From the NCBI RefSeq assembly GCF_013410405.1, contig NZ_JACCFK010000001.1, positions 3,906,001 to 3,970,000 on the forward strand: a DNA stretch of 64,000 bases, written 5' to 3'. Below, piece after piece: positions 45,191 through 54,608 of the stretch (the first letter of the stretch is position 1; each line of letters opens with the position of its first letter). This stretch comes from Amycolatopsis endophytica (GTDB taxonomy: Bacteria > Actinomycetota > Actinomycetes > Mycobacteriales > Pseudonocardiaceae). A model generated the notes under the pieces. That model had not been told where the DNA came from. It saw nothing but the letters and a program-made list of their open reading frames with translations, and did not search any database. A program made the translations under genes and the position numbers.

Positions 45191-46051
45191 TCAGGCGGCC
45201 GTGGCGTCGCCGAAGGCCGTCACGTGGGCCGCCGCGCAGGAGCACGGGAGGTCCTCCGGCACGACGACGCTGCCCGTGATCGTCGTTCGCGGCTCGAGCG
45301 GGATCGCGCGCACCCGGGTGGAGCGGATCTCGGTCACCTGGTCGGCGGGCAACACGGTCCAGCTGCGTGGATCGGAGCCGACCTCGACGATCGTGTCCTG
45401 CACCGTCCCCGCGCGGTGCGCCGGTGGTCCCTGGAGTCCGACGTCCGGCAGCGCGCCGAGCACCGACAGATCGTGGTCCTCGGAGGTCTTCAGGGGACCG
45501 GTGGCCAGTTCCGCAACGCCGACGGCCGCGCGCCCGGCGGCGGGGTGCCGGGTGGACACGACCGCGAACAGGGACTCGGTCCAGCTCGGCAACACCCGCA
45601 GCCCGGGCGCCGAACGCACTTCCCTCGCCAGGGCCAGGTCGATCTCCCCCTGCCGCAGAGCGTTCAAACGTGCGGTCAGGGGCAGGTCGACGAGCACGAC
45701 ATCGAATCCCGGGGCCTTCTCCCGCAACGCGTCGATCCCGCGTTCCAGCCGCGCGGTGAACTGCCCCGCGCCGGTCCCGATGCGCATGACACCCGCCCGC
45801 TCGCGCGCCGCGACCCGAACCCGATCGGCGGCCGCGAGCGCCTCCCGCGCGACGGCGAGCACCCGGTGTCCCGCCTCGGTCAGCCGGACCAGGCGCGGTG
45901 AACGGTCGAAGAGGCGGACCCCCAGCTCCCGCTCCAGTGCCGCGATCTGCCTGCTGACCGCCGGCTGGGCGATGTGCAGCCGCTCGGCGGCCCGGCCGAA
46001 GTGCAGCTCGTCGGCGACTGTGACGAAGTACCGCAACGCCCGTAGTTCCAC
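45191..46051 (-). CDS. LysR-family transcriptional regulator
   Basis: This 286-residue regulator has the N-terminal LysR helix-turn-helix (VELRALRYFVTVADELHFGRA, AQPAVSRQIAALERELGVRLF) and a C-terminal substrate-binding domain. GTG at 46051 follows GAGGAGA. A longer in-frame start lies well inside the divergent gene and is rejected. It diverges from the following LLM oxidoreductase gene, the probable target. The C-terminus contains a CSC pair (EDLPCSCAAAH). Confidence 0.86.
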   Translation of the reverse strand: MELRALRYFVTVADELHFGRAAERLHIAQPAVSRQIAALERELGVRLFDRSPRLVRLTEAGHRVLAVAREALAAADRVRVAARERAGVMRIGTGAGQFTARLERGIDALREKAPGFDVVLVDLPLTARLNALRQGEIDLALAREVRSAPGLRVLPSWTESLFAVVSTRHPAAGRAAVGVAELATGPLKTSEDHDLSVLGALPDVGLQGPPAHRAGTVQDTIVEVGSDPRSWTVLPADQVTEIRSTRVRAIPLEPRTTITGSVVVPEDLPCSCAAAHVTAFGDATAA

Positions 46052-46141
46052 CCGGTCTCCTCTGCGACGATGCTTCGAGGTTATCGCTGTGCGGCAGCCT
46101 TGGTTCTGGTTCCCGGCGAGCCCTGGTGGTGGAGTCGGGAC

Positions 46142-46987
46142 ATGGACATCGATCTCGGCCTGCTCGGCGCGCACCTGCGCGAGCACGAAGTGAACCCGGA
46201 CCGCGCGGTCGAGGTGGAGCGCGCCGGCTACGGCACGCTCTGGCTGGACGCCTCGCCTCCGGCGGACCTCACCCTCGCGGAGGAGCTGCTCGACGCGACC
46301 ACCCGGCTGACCGTCGGCACGAGCGTGGTGAACGTCTGGACCGCCGACGCGGACACCTACCACCGGATCGAAGCCAGGCACCCCGGGCGCTTCCTGCTCG
46401 GCGTCGGAATCGGCCACCGCGAAGTGCACGCCGAATACGCCTCCCCGTACGACACACTGGTGTCCTACCTGGACCGGCTCGCCAGTGCGGGCGTGCCGTC
46501 CGGCCGGATCGTGGTGGCCGCGCTCGGGCCGCGGATGCTGCGCATGGCAGGGGAGCGCACCGCCGGAGCCATTCCCGGTATGGTCACCCCGGAGCACACC
46601 CGGCAAGCCCGCTCGATCCTCGGCCCCGGGAAGCTGCTGTTGCCCGGGCATTTCGCCCTCGTCGAGCCGGACGTGAACCGGGCCCGCGCCGTTGCCCGGT
46701 CCGCGCCGCCCGGAACCGCGCTGGAGGTGCACAACTACGCGAGCAACCTCCTGCGTCTCGGCTTCACCGAGGACGATCTCTCCGGCGCGGGCAGCGACCG
46801 GCTCATCGACGCACTCGTCGCACACGGCGACCCGGCCACGACGGCGGCCCGGCTGCTGGCCCATCGAGCTGCGGGCGCGGACCACGTCGGCGTCTACCCC
46901 CTCGGCGACGACCCGATCGCCACGCTCGTCGAAATCGCGGAGGCGGTGCAGGTCAGTGGTGAACGGGGGCTGCGGTGCCAGAACTAG
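46142..46987 (+). CDS. LLM class (F420-type) oxidoreductase 3
   Basis: This 281-residue luciferase-like protein is distinct from the tandem pair at 10639-12278. It opens MDIDLGLLGAHLREHEVNPDRA and holds GRFLLGVGIGHREVHAEYASPYDT and IVVAALGPRMLRMAGERTAG, typical of TIGR03620-like F420-dependent oxidoreductases. ATG at 46142 was chosen as the natural start. The divergent LysR gene suggests substrate-dependent induction. The 3' end overlaps the convergent methyltransferase by 4 nt. Confidence 0.8.
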   Translation: MDIDLGLLGAHLREHEVNPDRAVEVERAGYGTLWLDASPPADLTLAEELLDATTRLTVGTSVVNVWTADADTYHRIEARHPGRFLLGVGIGHREVHAEYASPYDTLVSYLDRLASAGVPSGRIVVAALGPRMLRMAGERTAGAIPGMVTPEHTRQARSILGPGKLLLPGHFALVEPDVNRARAVARSAPPGTALEVHNYASNLLRLGFTEDDLSGAGSDRLIDALVAHGDPATTAARLLAHRAAGADHVGVYPLGDDPIATLVEIAEAVQVSGERGLRCQN

Positions 46988-47709
46988 TCCCGCTGGACCA
47001 GGAACACGAACTCCCTGCCGGGCCGGTCCGGGGCGTCCCGCACGTCGGCCACGCGGAACCCGTGTGCGGTGAGGCTTTTCTCGACCTCGTCGCGCTCGCG
47101 GAACCGCAGCGTCGAGTCCGATGTGACCACTTCGCCGTCGGCCAGGAACCGGTACGTGAAGCGGAACGACACCAGCGGCAGGCTGACGTCCGTGACCTCC
47201 ATGCGGCGCTCCACGCGGCCGGTGCCGGGCGCGTCGAGCACCAGCGGGACGGTCGCCGCGGTCCAGTCCTCCCAGGCGCGCCGCTCCGGGCGGCGCGTCT
47301 CGAACACGAAGTGGCCGCCGGGGCGCAGCGCGGTCCGGATGCCCGCGAGGGTCCGGCCCCAGTCTTCGTCGGTGAGGAACACCTGCGCGACGTTCCCCGT
47401 CATGGCAGCGAGATCACCGGCGGCCGGGGGCAGATCCGTGGCGTCGCCGTGGATCCAGGTGATGTTCCCGTCCGGGTCCTTCGTCCGGGCGACCGCCAGT
47501 GACGCCTCCGCCGGGTCGACGCCGACGACCGTGCGTCCCTTCGCGGCGAGGAGCACGGCCAGGCTGCCCGTGCCGCAACCGACGTCCAGCACGCGTTCGG
47601 CCTTGAGCTCGTCGGCGATCGACAGGTACAGGTCGAGGTCGTCGCGCTCGCCGTCGAAGGTGTCGTAGACCTGGGCGAGGCGCGGGTGCGCGAAGATGGC
47701 GTCGGGCAC
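46984..47709 (-). CDS. Class I SAM-dependent methyltransferase
   Basis: This 241-residue protein has the SAM-binding motif I in VLDVGCGTGSLAVLLAAKG, followed by VVGVDPAEASLAVAR and, further on, ALRPGGHFVFETRRPERRAWEDW. The substrate is unknown; the C-terminal beta-rich part (VTDVSLPLVSFRFTYRFL) is seen in small-molecule methyltransferases. GTG at 47709 gives PDAIFAHPRLAQVYD, a natural start. Longer starts enter a gene-poor region. Confidence 0.82.
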   Translation of the reverse strand: MPDAIFAHPRLAQVYDTFDGERDDLDLYLSIADELKAERVLDVGCGTGSLAVLLAAKGRTVVGVDPAEASLAVARTKDPDGNITWIHGDATDLPPAAGDLAAMTGNVAQVFLTDEDWGRTLAGIRTALRPGGHFVFETRRPERRAWEDWTAATVPLVLDAPGTGRVERRMEVTDVSLPLVSFRFTYRFLADGEVVTSDSTLRFRERDEVEKSLTAHGFRVADVRDAPDRPGREFVFLVQRD

Positions 47710-48067
47710 GGCACGCACATTAGCCGGGCGGCGGGCGGCTGGCGGTTTGGAACAGGCGGTGCTGACGACGGTCGCAGGCGACAAGCTGGTGGCGACCACC
47801 TGGTGGCCGTGCCGGGAGGTGGTGCGTTTCGAGCGCACGTGGGACCAGGTACGAGGACACCCCGCACGCGGCCGACGTGAGGGTTGGCGTGATGCCCGTG
47901 GGCGGCCGTGCCGGTGGTGCACCGTCAGCCTCTCCCGCGCCGGGGACGTGCGACTGCTGCGGGATGCGGGTCAGGGCGAGCGTTGCCTCTGGAGCCCGTG
48001 CCCGCGCTACAGCGGCCCCGGGCTGGTTGTCATGGCGACCACTCCGTCGGTTCGGCTCGCGGGTGCC
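47710..48067. other. Gene-free stretch upstream of the methyltransferase gene
   Basis: Both flanking genes (methyltransferase and fadA5) lie on the minus strand. An open frame on the plus strand is a shadow of fadA5 extended through this stretch. I found no reading frame with a start signal. There is no strong hairpin and no KstR box. Confidence 0.45.
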
Positions 48068-49300
<1,233 letters not shown>

Positions 49301-49427
49301 TCAACCGCCATCTGGTGACCTTTCGCAGTCGCTGCGACTACCAGCGGTTTCATGATCATGGCCGGCGGAGTAAACGGGTTTCACTGAATCTCTCGACTTA
49401 GTTAACACCGTATGCTTCAATCGGGTC

Positions 49428-49441
49428 TAGAACGTGTTCCA
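49428..49441 (+). promoter_or_regulatory. KstR box of cyp125
   Basis: TAGAACGTGTTCCA matches 13 of 14 consensus positions. It lies 30 nt upstream of the cyp125 GTG, which has its own GGGAGG ribosome binding site. Confidence 0.82.
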
Positions 49442-49471
49442 CGACGACGTGAGGCACCTCGGGAGGTAGCC

Positions 49472-50698
49472 GTGGCCACGCCCCTGATCCCCGCCGGCTT
49501 TGATTTCACCGACCCCGATCTGATCGCGGCGGGGCTTCCGCTGCAGGAGTTCGCGGAGTTGCGCAAGACCGCGCCGGTCTGGTGGAACGCTCAGCCGCAC
49601 AACCGCGCGGGCTTCCGCGACGACGGCTACTGGGTGGTGACCCGGCACGAGGACGTCAAGACCGTCTCGAAGGACAGCGAGCTGTTCTCCTCGCAGGAAA
49701 AACTCGCCATCATCCGCTTCGACGAGCAGATGACCGACGAAGGTCTCGACGCGAACCGCCTCGTCCTGCTCAACATGGACGCCCCGCAGCACACCAAGCT
49801 GCGTCGCATCGTGTCGAAGGGCTTCACGCCGCGGTCGATCGCGCGACTGGAGGAGACGCTGCGTGACCGCGCCGCGCGCATCGTGCACGAAGCGAAGAAG
49901 AAGGGCTCCGGCGACTTCGTCGAGGAGGTCGCGTGCGAGCTGCCCCTGCAGGCGATCGCGGAGCTGATCGGCGTGCCGCAGGAGGACCGCCGCAAGATCT
50001 TCGACTGGTCCAACCAGATGATCGGCTACGATGACCCGGAGTACGACGTCGATCCGCTGTCGGCCTCGGCGGAGCTCGTCGGCTACGCGTGGAACATGGC
50101 CGAGGACCGCCGCAAGTGCCCGATGGACGACATCGTCACCAAGCTCGTCCAGGCCGATGTGGACGGTGAATCGCTCAGCTCGGAGGAGTTCGGCTTCTTC
50201 GTCATCCTGCTGTCCGTGGCGGGCAACGAAACCACGCGCAACGCGATCACGCACGGGATGAAGGCGATGCTCGACCACCCGGACCAGTGGGAGCTCTACC
50301 GCGAGCAGCGTCCCAAGACCGCCCCGGACGAAATCGTCCGCTGGGCGACTCCGGTGATCGCGTTCCAGCGCACCGCCACCGCCGACACCGAGCTGGGCGG
50401 CCAGCCGATCCGCAGGGGCGAGCGCGTCGGCATGTTCTACAGCTCGGCCAACTTCGACCCCGAGGTGTTCGACGAGCCGGAGCGCTTCGACGTCCTGCGC
50501 GATCCGAACCCGCACGTGGGCTTCGGCGGCACCGGTTCGCACTACTGCATCGGGGCGAACCTGGCGCGCCTGGAGATCGACCTGATCTTCAACGCCATCG
50601 CCGAGGAGATGCCCGGGATCCGCGAGCTGGCCGAGCCGGAGCGGCTGCGCTCCGGCTGGCTCAACGGCATCAAGCACTACCGGGTCGCCTACGAATAA
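49472..50698 (+). CDS. cyp125: Steroid C26/C27 monooxygenase CYP125
   Basis: This 408-residue cytochrome P450 oxidises the terminal side-chain methyl of cholest-4-en-3-one (or cholesterol) to the carboxylic acid, the entry step to side-chain degradation. The I-helix motif is SVAGNETTRNAITHGM, the ExxR pair is in DEIVRWATPVIAFQRTA, and the haem loop is FGGTGSHYCIGANLARLE. The GTG at 49472 follows GGGAGG; an earlier in-frame start would include the KstR box. It is separated by more than 20 kb from the chsE1 operon it heads in mycobacteria. Confidence 0.93.
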   Translation: MATPLIPAGFDFTDPDLIAAGLPLQEFAELRKTAPVWWNAQPHNRAGFRDDGYWVVTRHEDVKTVSKDSELFSSQEKLAIIRFDEQMTDEGLDANRLVLLNMDAPQHTKLRRIVSKGFTPRSIARLEETLRDRAARIVHEAKKKGSGDFVEEVACELPLQAIAELIGVPQEDRRKIFDWSNQMIGYDDPEYDVDPLSASAELVGYAWNMAEDRRKCPMDDIVTKLVQADVDGESLSSEEFGFFVILLSVAGNETTRNAITHGMKAMLDHPDQWELYREQRPKTAPDEIVRWATPVIAFQRTATADTELGGQPIRRGERVGMFYSSANFDPEVFDEPERFDVLRDPNPHVGFGGTGSHYCIGANLARLEIDLIFNAIAEEMPGIRELAEPERLRSGWLNGIKHYRVAYE

Positions 50699-50875
50699 CC
50701 TCGCCGCCATACGCGAGATGAAAGCGTTCGCCGGTCTCATGGAGGGCAATCCGCCGCCCGCGCCACGTGCCCCGCACCTTGCCGCTCGACAAACCGGTGC
50801 CCGGCAACGGGAATCAGCACACGACCTGCCCGGTCCTGCGCCCGCCCGGCAACGGAAGCCGACCTGACGTCCCCG

Positions 50876-51000
50876 GACCTCCCCCGCCCCTCATCCCCAG
50901 CCTGCTTTGGTCGCCGATCAGGCGGGTCAAGGTACTCTTTCCCGCCTTGACGCGTCTGCTCGGCGACTGAAACCATCCGTGAGGAGGGGCGGGGGAGGTC
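50876..51000. repeat. Nested inverted-repeat element A
   Basis: The outer arms GACCTCCCCCGCCCCTC (50876-50892) and 50984-51000 pair perfectly over 17 bp. A middle stem GTCGCCGA (50910-50917) pairs with 50960-50967. An inner stem GTCAAGG (50926-50932) pairs with CCTTGAC (50945-50951). The whole 125-nt unit folds as one long hairpin with internal loops. Confidence 0.75.
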
Positions 51001-51156
51001 GAGCCTGAGGCGACCGACTACCGGCCGCCCAAGTAACCAGCGGTCACCTCGCCACGCGAAGCGCGGCTTTAAAGATCAAGGGATAGTCCTCGCCGGACGG
51101 GCTGGCTCCGGGATGACCAGGGGTTTTCGAGTCCGGCTCACCTTGGCATGGGGGTC

Positions 51157-51307
51157 GCTGGGTGGTCATCCCGTCGCCTTCCGGTTTGTGCGTATCACCT
51201 TGAGCCAGGGCCGCAAGGTGTTGTTTTTCGGCTGCCCGAGAGAGCCCGGGTTGCGGCCCTGGCTCAAGGTGATCGTCCGGTGTCAGGCGACGGGATGACC
51301 ACCCAGC
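51157..51307. repeat. Nested inverted-repeat element B
   Basis: The outer arms 51157-51178 and 51286-51307 are perfectly complementary over 22 bp. The inner arms 51194-51216 and 51251-51273 are perfectly complementary over 23 bp. The spacers between arms are 15 and 12 nt, and the terminal loop is 34 nt. It resembles a miniature palindromic element or a very long hairpin RNA, with no transposase. Confidence 0.8.
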
Positions 51308-51338
51308 TCTGGGTGTTACTGCAGCTCGCGGGCGCTCG

Positions 51339-52499
51339 CTAGGGTTTGCCTGCTCCGACGACCCACATCGCGTAGTACTGGGAACCGCCGCCGTAGGCGT
51401 GGCCCAAGGCGCGTCGTGCGCCGTCGACCTGGTAGTCGCCTGCCCGGCCCATCACCTGCTTGGCCGCTTCGGAGAACCGGAGCATCCCGGACGCGCCGAT
51501 CGGGTTCGACGACAGCACCCCGCCGGACGGGTTGACCGGCAGACGGCCGCCCAGCGCGGTGTCGCCCGCCTCCGTCAGTTTCCAGCCCTCGCCCTCCGGC
51601 ATGAATCCCAGGTTCTCCAGCCACATCGGCTCGAACCAGGAGAACGGCACGTAGATCTCGGCGGCGTCTATTTCGGACAGCGGGTCGGTGATCCCGGCGT
51701 CGCGCCACAGCGCGGCCGCAGCGTCGCGCCCGGCCTGCGGGTTGACCTGGTCGCGGCCGGCGAAGGTCGTCGGCTCGGTGCGCATCGCTGTCGAGTGGAT
51801 CCACGCCGCGCCGCCCTCGACCGCGTCACCGGCCTTCTCGTCACCGATCACCATCGCGCAGGCGCCGTCCGACGACGGGCAGGTCTCGTCGTAGCGGATC
51901 GGGTCCCACAGCATCTGGGAAGCGCGGACCTTGTCGACCGTGATGTCGGCCTGCCGCAGGTGCGCGTACGGGTTCAGCGCCCCGTTGCGCCGGTCCTTCG
52001 CCGCGACGATCGCGCCGGTGTGCTCGGGCGCGCCCGACCGCCTGATGTACGACCGTACGTGTGGCGCGAAGTACCCGCCCGCACCGGCGCCGACGGGCAT
52101 CGTGAACGGCGGCGTGATCGACAGCGCCCACATCGCGTTGGACTCGGACTGCTTCTCGAATGCCACCGTGAGCACGCGCCGGTGGATGCCGGACTGCACC
52201 AGGCTCGCCGCGACCAGTGCCGTCGATCCCCCGACGGAACCGGCGGTGTGCACGCGCAGCAACGGTTTCCCGGTCGCGCCCAGCGCGTCGGCCAGGAACA
52301 GCTCGGGCATCATCACGCCCTCGAACAGGTCCGGCGCCTTGCCGATGACCACCGCGTCGATCTCCGGCCACCCGACCCGCGCGTCGGCCATCGCGCGGTC
52401 GATCGCCTCGCGCAGCAGGCCCGGCATCGACACGTCGGTCCGCTTGGCGCGGTGGTGGGTCTGCCCGGTGCCGAGCACCGCGGCGAGCTGCTTCGCCAT
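51339..52499 (-). CDS. ltp3: Thiolase-like lipid-transfer protein Ltp3
   Basis: This 386-residue SCP-x-type thiolase-fold protein is like mycobacterial Rv3523 throughout (VVIGKAPDLFEGVMMPELF, LRVHTAGSVGGSTALVAAS, FSWFEPMWLENLGF, ALGHAYGGGSQYYAMW). With its upstream neighbours it is expected to form an aldolase-like or carbon-carbon lyase complex in steroid side-chain degradation; the exact substrate is unsettled. The ATG directly abuts the ltp4 stop, with GGAGG inside ltp4. Confidence 0.87.
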   Translation of the reverse strand: MAKQLAAVLGTGQTHHRAKRTDVSMPGLLREAIDRAMADARVGWPEIDAVVIGKAPDLFEGVMMPELFLADALGATGKPLLRVHTAGSVGGSTALVAASLVQSGIHRRVLTVAFEKQSESNAMWALSITPPFTMPVGAGAGGYFAPHVRSYIRRSGAPEHTGAIVAAKDRRNGALNPYAHLRQADITVDKVRASQMLWDPIRYDETCPSSDGACAMVIGDEKAGDAVEGGAAWIHSTAMRTEPTTFAGRDQVNPQAGRDAAAALWRDAGITDPLSEIDAAEIYVPFSWFEPMWLENLGFMPEGEGWKLTEAGDTALGGRLPVNPSGGVLSSNPIGASGMLRFSEAAKQVMGRAGDYQVDGARRALGHAYGGGSQYYAMWVVGAGKP

Positions 52500-53549
52500 T
52501 CATGCCTCCAGGACGGCGACGAGGTTCTGCTGCAGGGCCGGGCCGCTCGTCGCGTGCGCGAGCACCTTGCCCGCCCGGCCGGTGAGGATCTGGTCGGCGG
52601 CTTCGCCGATGCGTGCCAGCCCGGCCGAGAACATCGGGTTCCCGGTGAGGGCGCCGCCCGAAGGGTTGACACGCACATCGTCGCCGAGGCCGAGCGCGGT
52701 CCGCAGGATCAGTTCCTGGTGCGTGAACGGTGCGTGCAGCTCGGCGACCTCCACGTCGCCGGTGCCGACCGCGCGGCCCGCGGACTCGGTGGAGGGGGAG
52801 CGGGTCAGGTCGCGGGCGCCGAGCACGGGCGTGTCGACGCGGTGCTCGATACCGGTGATGACCGCGGGCCGCTCGGCGAACTCGGTCGCCCGTTCGGCGG
52901 CGGCGAGGATGATCACCGCGGCACCGTCGGTCACCGGTGCGATGTCGTGTACCCGCAACGGATCGGCGACGTAGGGCGCGTCCAGCAGGTCGGCGACCTC
53001 GGTGCTGCCGGACACCTGCGCGTGCGGATTGCGGGCGGCGTCGGCACGGCTGCGGGCGGCGACCTCGGCGAGGTCCTTCTCGCTCCACAACCCCGCGTCC
53101 AGGCCGAGCCGGGCCTGCAGGCCGGCGATGCTCACCGAATCCGGCCACAGCGGGGCGACGGTGTACGGGTCCAGCTGCAGCGCCATCACGCGCCGCAGGT
53201 TCCCCGCCGAGGACTTGCCGAAGCCGTACACCAGCGCCGTGTCGACCTCGCCGGTGCGGATCTTCAACCACGCCTCGTACAGCGCCCACGCCGCGTCCAT
53301 CTCGACGTGCGACTCGTGGATCGGCGGGAACGCACCGATCGCGTCCACCGCGGAGATGAACGAGAACGCGCGGCCGGCCAGGTAGTCCGACGAACCGGAA
53401 CACCAGAAACCGATATCGGACTTGGACAGCCCGGTCTGCTCGTAGACCTGGGCGAAGATGGGCACGAGCATTTCCACGCCGTTCGTGGTGCCCGGCGTCT
53501 CGCGCACGTTCGGGGCCTGGGCGAACCCGACCACCGCGACGTCTCGCAT
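52500..53549 (-). CDS. ltp4: Thiolase-like lipid-transfer protein Ltp4
   Basis: This 349-residue thiolase-fold protein resembles mycobacterial Rv3522. Visible segments are AVVGFAQAPNVRETPGTTNGV, FWCSGSSDYLAGRAF, ESHVEMDAAWALYEAWLKI and VNPSGGALTGNPMFSAGLAR. The catalytic Cys of degradative thiolases is not obvious. It is part of the DUF35-ltp4-ltp3 operon and probably forms a hetero-oligomer with Ltp3 and the DUF35 protein. The ATG at 53549 follows GAGGGGA. Confidence 0.87.
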   Translation of the reverse strand: MRDVAVVGFAQAPNVRETPGTTNGVEMLVPIFAQVYEQTGLSKSDIGFWCSGSSDYLAGRAFSFISAVDAIGAFPPIHESHVEMDAAWALYEAWLKIRTGEVDTALVYGFGKSSAGNLRRVMALQLDPYTVAPLWPDSVSIAGLQARLGLDAGLWSEKDLAEVAARSRADAARNPHAQVSGSTEVADLLDAPYVADPLRVHDIAPVTDGAAVIILAAAERATEFAERPAVITGIEHRVDTPVLGARDLTRSPSTESAGRAVGTGDVEVAELHAPFTHQELILRTALGLGDDVRVNPSGGALTGNPMFSAGLARIGEAADQILTGRAGKVLAHATSGPALQQNLVAVLEA

Positions 53550-53561
53550 GGCAGTTCCCCT

Positions 53562-54518
53562 CTACAGGTGGTGGGCGAAGGACTCGTAGGGCGCGTCCGG
53601 CTCGCCGGTCGGCTCGAAATGGCTGATGTTTTCCAGGCTGGTCCACCACTCGTCGCGGGGTTTCCAGTTCGCCCGCACGCGCATCCCCATCCGCACCTCG
53701 GCGGCGTCGCAGCCGAGGACGAGGTGCAGGAACGCGATGTCGGCGCCGTCGAGCAGGATGTAGGCGGCGACGTAGGGCGGTTGGATCTTCTGCCCGAGGA
53801 ACGGCACGTTGACGATGCAGAACGTGGTGACGGTCCCGGTGTCCGGCAGCTCCACCTCGTCCACCGTGGGCACCCCGTCGGTCGGGCAGGCGCCGCGCGG
53901 CGGGATGTAGACCTTCTCGCACTTCGGGCAGCGCTGGGCGATCAGCCTGCCCTCGGCGAGCCCGCGCAGGTAACGGCTTTCCTCCGGGGAAGCGGAGTGC
54001 TCGTAGTGCAGCTTAATCGGCGTGACCACCACACCGTCCTTTTCGGACTTCGGTGGTGGCGCGGGCGACGGCCCGTCCTCGGCGCCGACAGGCACGAAGT
54101 AGGCGATGTCCCGGATGTGCCCGGCGGGGTCGTCGGTCCAGCGCACCCGCACGCGCATCCCGGTGCGCATGTCGGCCGGGCCCGCGACGTGCACGGCGTG
54201 CAGCATGGCGGTGTCGGCGCCGTCGAGCCGGATCAGGGCCCAGGCGAACGGCGTGGTCAGTGGCTGGCCGTCGAGCGGTTCGGGGATCCATGACCAGGTC
54301 AGCACGGTGCCCTCGTCGGACACCGGCACGAACTCGGTGAGCGGCGCGGCGTCGACCGGGTCGTACTCCACCGGGGGCACGTGCACGCGGCCGTCCGAGC
54401 CGCGGACGCCCTCGATGCGACGCTCGCGCAACCCGGCGGTGAACCGGCCGAGCACGGGCCCGAGGGAGCGGGTGTAGTCGAAGGCCAAATCCAGCGGTGC
54501 GGACAGCGGTGTACTCAC
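53562..54518 (-). CDS. Two-domain DUF35 OB-fold protein (Rv3521 type)
   Basis: This 318-residue protein carries two OB-fold DUF35-like regions. The second has a zinc-ribbon signature, RLIAQRCPKCEKVYIPPRGACP (split across the pair of Cys), followed by VEVELPDTGTVTTFCIVNVP-like strands. Such proteins pair with SCP-x thiolase-like enzymes, here Ltp3/Ltp4. GTG at 54518 was chosen; no ribosome binding site is seen, so the transcript may be leaderless. A KstR box lies 10 nt upstream. It diverges from an acyl-CoA synthetase gene. Confidence 0.83.
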   Translation of the reverse strand: MSTPLSAPLDLAFDYTRSLGPVLGRFTAGLRERRIEGVRGSDGRVHVPPVEYDPVDAAPLTEFVPVSDEGTVLTWSWIPEPLDGQPLTTPFAWALIRLDGADTAMLHAVHVAGPADMRTGMRVRVRWTDDPAGHIRDIAYFVPVGAEDGPSPAPPPKSEKDGVVVTPIKLHYEHSASPEESRYLRGLAEGRLIAQRCPKCEKVYIPPRGACPTDGVPTVDEVELPDTGTVTTFCIVNVPFLGQKIQPPYVAAYILLDGADIAFLHLVLGCDAAEVRMGMRVRANWKPRDEWWTSLENISHFEPTGEPDAPYESFAHHL

Positions 54519-54527
54519 GATTCGAAG

Positions 54528-54541
54528 TGAAACACGTTCTC
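54528..54541 (-). promoter_or_regulatory. KstR box of the DUF35-ltp4-ltp3 operon
   Basis: TGAAACACGTTCTC (plus strand) is 10 nt upstream of the GTG at 54518 and differs by one base from the fadE34 box. Confidence 0.76.
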
Positions 54542-54583
54542 GATCTCGCGGCAAGACGCTCCGCCCGACGGTTGCGAGTCGAG

Positions 54584-54601
54584 TGGAACAAGTTCTAGAT
54601 T
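54584..54601 (+). promoter_or_regulatory. KstR box and -10 of the acyl-CoA synthetase gene
   Basis: TGGAACAAGTTCTA (54584-54597) shares its last two bases with TAGATT (54596-54601). The ATG at 54609 lies 7 nt after the hexamer, implying a leaderless transcript. Confidence 0.8.
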
Positions 54602-54608
54602 TGCGGGT

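Larger units (their letters stand above)
50699..51338. other. 640-bp intergenic region with two nested inverted-repeat elements
   Basis: No coding frame with a start signal is seen between the convergent cyp125 and ltp3 genes. The stretch holds two long nested inverted repeats (listed separately) and a GC-rich spacer. A double terminator, a structured RNA, or dispersed repeat elements are all possible. Confidence 0.6.

Noticed and set aside
51157..51307. Insertion sequence
   Set aside because: Long inverted repeats are present, but there is no transposase frame, and the arms are separated by only short spacers.
51399..54293. Plus-strand 964-residue frame antisense to ltp3, ltp4 and the DUF35 gene
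   Set aside because: Shadow of three recognised genes with a histidine/arginine-rich translation.
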